From: Piromyces finnis
Lineage: Eukaryota > Neocallimastigomycota > Neocallimastigomycetes > Neocallimastigales > Neocallimastigaceae
NCBI GenBank assembly: GCA_002104945.1
Contig: MCFH01000066.1
Coordinates: forward strand, 205,529-269,528
DNA length: 64,000 nt
Direction: 5' to 3'
The notes under the pieces were generated by a model that saw only the letters and a list, made by a program, of their open reading frames with translations, had not been told where the DNA came from and did no database searches. Shown here piece by piece: positions 61,984 through 64,000 of the stretch; the stretch's first letter is position 1, and each line of letters starts with the position of its first letter. The position numbers were made by a program, and so were the translations under genes.

Positions 61984-64000
61984 ATGAAAACATTTATTTT
62001 ATTAATTACTATTATTATTATAATAAAATATGCTTTGGCACAAAATAATAATGATTATGATGCTGAATGTGTTATAGTAAATAAAATATTACAAAACGGA
62101 GAATTAAATAATTGTTGTCAAAATAAAGGTGTAGATTGTTCAGATGATGGTCATATCATTAATATGTAATAATTCAATTATCATTATATTAATAAAATAT
62201 AAGATATATATTTTAAACTAAACTTTTATTCTATGAAGAATAATATTTAGTTAATTTATTATTAAAATTATAAAAAAGGAGTAATGAAAATAAATAAAAT
62301 TGAGTCAAACGTACCTAATTATTATTCACTTAAAATTATTAAAATATTTTTAAAGTAATAATGTTTAATATAATTAATCCTTTTTTTTTTATACTGAAAA
62401 AAATAAAACCTTTTAAATATTAACTATACATAGTATTTACCATAGTATTTACTATTATAATAACAATTATTATTATTATTATTATTATTATTGCTTTGTA
62501 CTAAAATAAAATAAAAAAAAAAGAGACTTTAAAATATATTTTCAATTTTTTAATACTTGTTAAATATATACAAACCATTTTATTTAAAGTAATGTAATAT
62601 TATATATATTTTTTATTAATATTTGTTAATCTTTATTTCTATTAATAAAGATCAAATATTGATAGTCGTCCTGGATCAATACCACCGGAAATTGAGAATT
62701 TAACCCATCTAAAACAAATGTAATAATAGAAACTGTTCTGTTTATTATTATAATTATTTTATAAATATTTTATAAAAATTATTTAATATTTGAAATAGAT
62801 ACTCTTATGGAAAGGGTTTAACTGGTACTCTACCACCTGAACTTGGGAATTTGACAAGTCTTGAATATTTGTAATTTTAATGTTATAAACATAATAACAA
62901 TGATTCATAATTTATAATTTGTTATTATTTAAATAGACTATTCACATTATATTACTTTTAAAATAGGTGTTTTGAAGAAAAAAATTTAAGCGGTTCTCTA
63001 CCACCTGAACTTGGAAATTTATCTAATTTGAAAGATTTGTAAATATTTAATCCATTATCGTATATATTAAATATGGGATTCATTATTTTGCTTTTATTAA
63101 AAAACATTTCTATATGAAAAAAAAAAAAAAAAAGAACAATATGTAATGGTCAATTAACAGGTTCAATACCTTCCTCATTTGGAAACCTGACACAATTACG
63201 AAGATTGTAATATACTAAAAGATAATTTTCAATTATTTAAAAATAATCGCACAAAACATTAATTTTTATGAATTTATTATATTTTTTTTAAAAAAAAAGA
63301 TATATATCGTATAGTAATTTGAATGGTAACCTTCCATCTGAAATTGGAAATTTATTAAACTTAAAAGAACTGTAATCTAAATTTTTATTATTGAATAATA
63401 ATTTCATCTATGCTTATTTATTAAAATAAAATATATTACATATTTAGTATTATTTTATTAATTATTACCATTTTTAATATTATGATTTGTATAGTAATTT
63501 ATCTCATAATAATTTAGTCAATTCTATACCACCTGAACTTGGAAGTTTAACTAATCTCGAATATTTGTAATTTTTATATATTTATATATCTCTTGTAATT
63601 ATTTTTGTTAACTCTTTATTTTAACATGAAATAGACGTTTATCTAATAATAACTTAACAGGTTCTATTCCTCCTGAGCTTGGAAATTTATTGAATTTAAA
63701 TTTCTTGTAATTAATAAATAAAATAATAATAATAATAATAATATAATTATATAAATTAATAATTGAAAAATGATATTTTTTTTAAAACTAAATTGAAATC
63801 AGAGATTTATCCAATAATAATTTAACTGGTCCTATACCACCTGAACTTGGAAAATTATCAAAATTAAAAACCTTGTAATAAACCTCAAAAATAGTTTATA
63901 AATGGAAATATTGTATTTTTAACTAACTATTTTATTGTTCATTTAAATAGAATATTATCAAATAATAACTTAAGCGGTTCAATTCCAAAAGAAAAAATTA
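61984..64000 (+). CDS. LRR membrane protein 4 (partial, runs off the window)
   Basis: Exons: 61,984-62,165; 62,651-62,719; 62,799-62,870; 62,967-63,038; 63,135-63,206; 63,300-63,371; 63,495-63,566; 63,635-63,706; 63,803-63,874; 63,951 to the edge. Signal peptide (MKTFILLITIIIIIKYALAQ), Cys cap (NNCCQNKGVDC), then one LRR per exon, phase 2. By comparison with genes 1-3, only the end of the last LRR and the transmembrane/tail exon should lie beyond 64,000. The last visible bases read CCAAAAGAAAAAATTA where the paralogues read CCAAAAGAAGTCAAGAAATTA. That is five bases fewer, so the final LRR exon may be frameshifted. This cannot be settled without the next bases. Confidence 0.8.

Overview
This is a very AT-rich eukaryotic nuclear window: long A/T homopolymers, ATT/TAAT microsatellites, short GT...AG introns and GC-poorer intergenic DNA around somewhat richer exons. 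The best fit is an anaerobic gut fungus (Neocallimastigomycota). The basis is a secreted LRR protein ending in two hevein-type chitin-binding (CBM18) modules, fungal-style HMG-box and ankyrin genes, a eukaryote-length single-chain FGAM synthase, and extreme AT bias. The phylum call is inference, because no rRNA or barcode gene is present.

Layout. 0.9-2.8 kb: a 5'-truncated LINE on the minus strand. 3.2-5.8 kb: an 11-exon LRR-CBM18 gene, almost invisible to ORF scanning. 7.8-23.3 kb: a decayed ankyrin gene and a nest of LINE copies from two related families. I call them family 1 (copies A, B, C) and family 2 (copy D plus several fragments and internally deleted derivatives). Family members encode an endonuclease (EN), a reverse transcriptase (RT) and a C-terminal Cys/His knuckle; none looks intact. 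24.1-28.1 kb: purL on the minus strand, the one clear housekeeping gene. 32.1-34.4 kb: a three-exon gene for a poly-Gln protein with three HMG boxes. 38.2-39.5 and 44.0-47.1 kb: two ankyrin-type genes, with pseudogene debris between them at 41.1-42.9 kb.

48.1-64.0 kb is a tandem array of LRR membrane-protein genes (48.06, 53.11, 58.63 and 61.98 kb, the last cut by the window edge), with two decayed relatives at 51.0 and 51.8 kb. Each intact gene has a signal-peptide plus Cys-cap exon, then one 24-residue LRR per exon (mostly 72 bp, always phase 2). The two full-length genes and the shorter second one end in an exon with a transmembrane segment and a short tail. All the spliced models I built sum to whole codons. 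Patches that are near-identical even in introns show recent exchange between genes of the array. The array is interrupted by a young tRNA-derived SINE with a perfect 13-bp target-site duplication and a pure A tail, and by a coiled-coil gene on the minus strand.

The most noteworthy observations are: the SINE shares about 45 nt with the C-terminal coding region of LINE family 1; the three family 1 LINE copies share the same in-frame stop; LINE family 2 repeatedly yields internally deleted derivatives; one gene carries three HMG boxes; and the LRR genes evolve by exon-unit duplication and intron-inclusive conversion.
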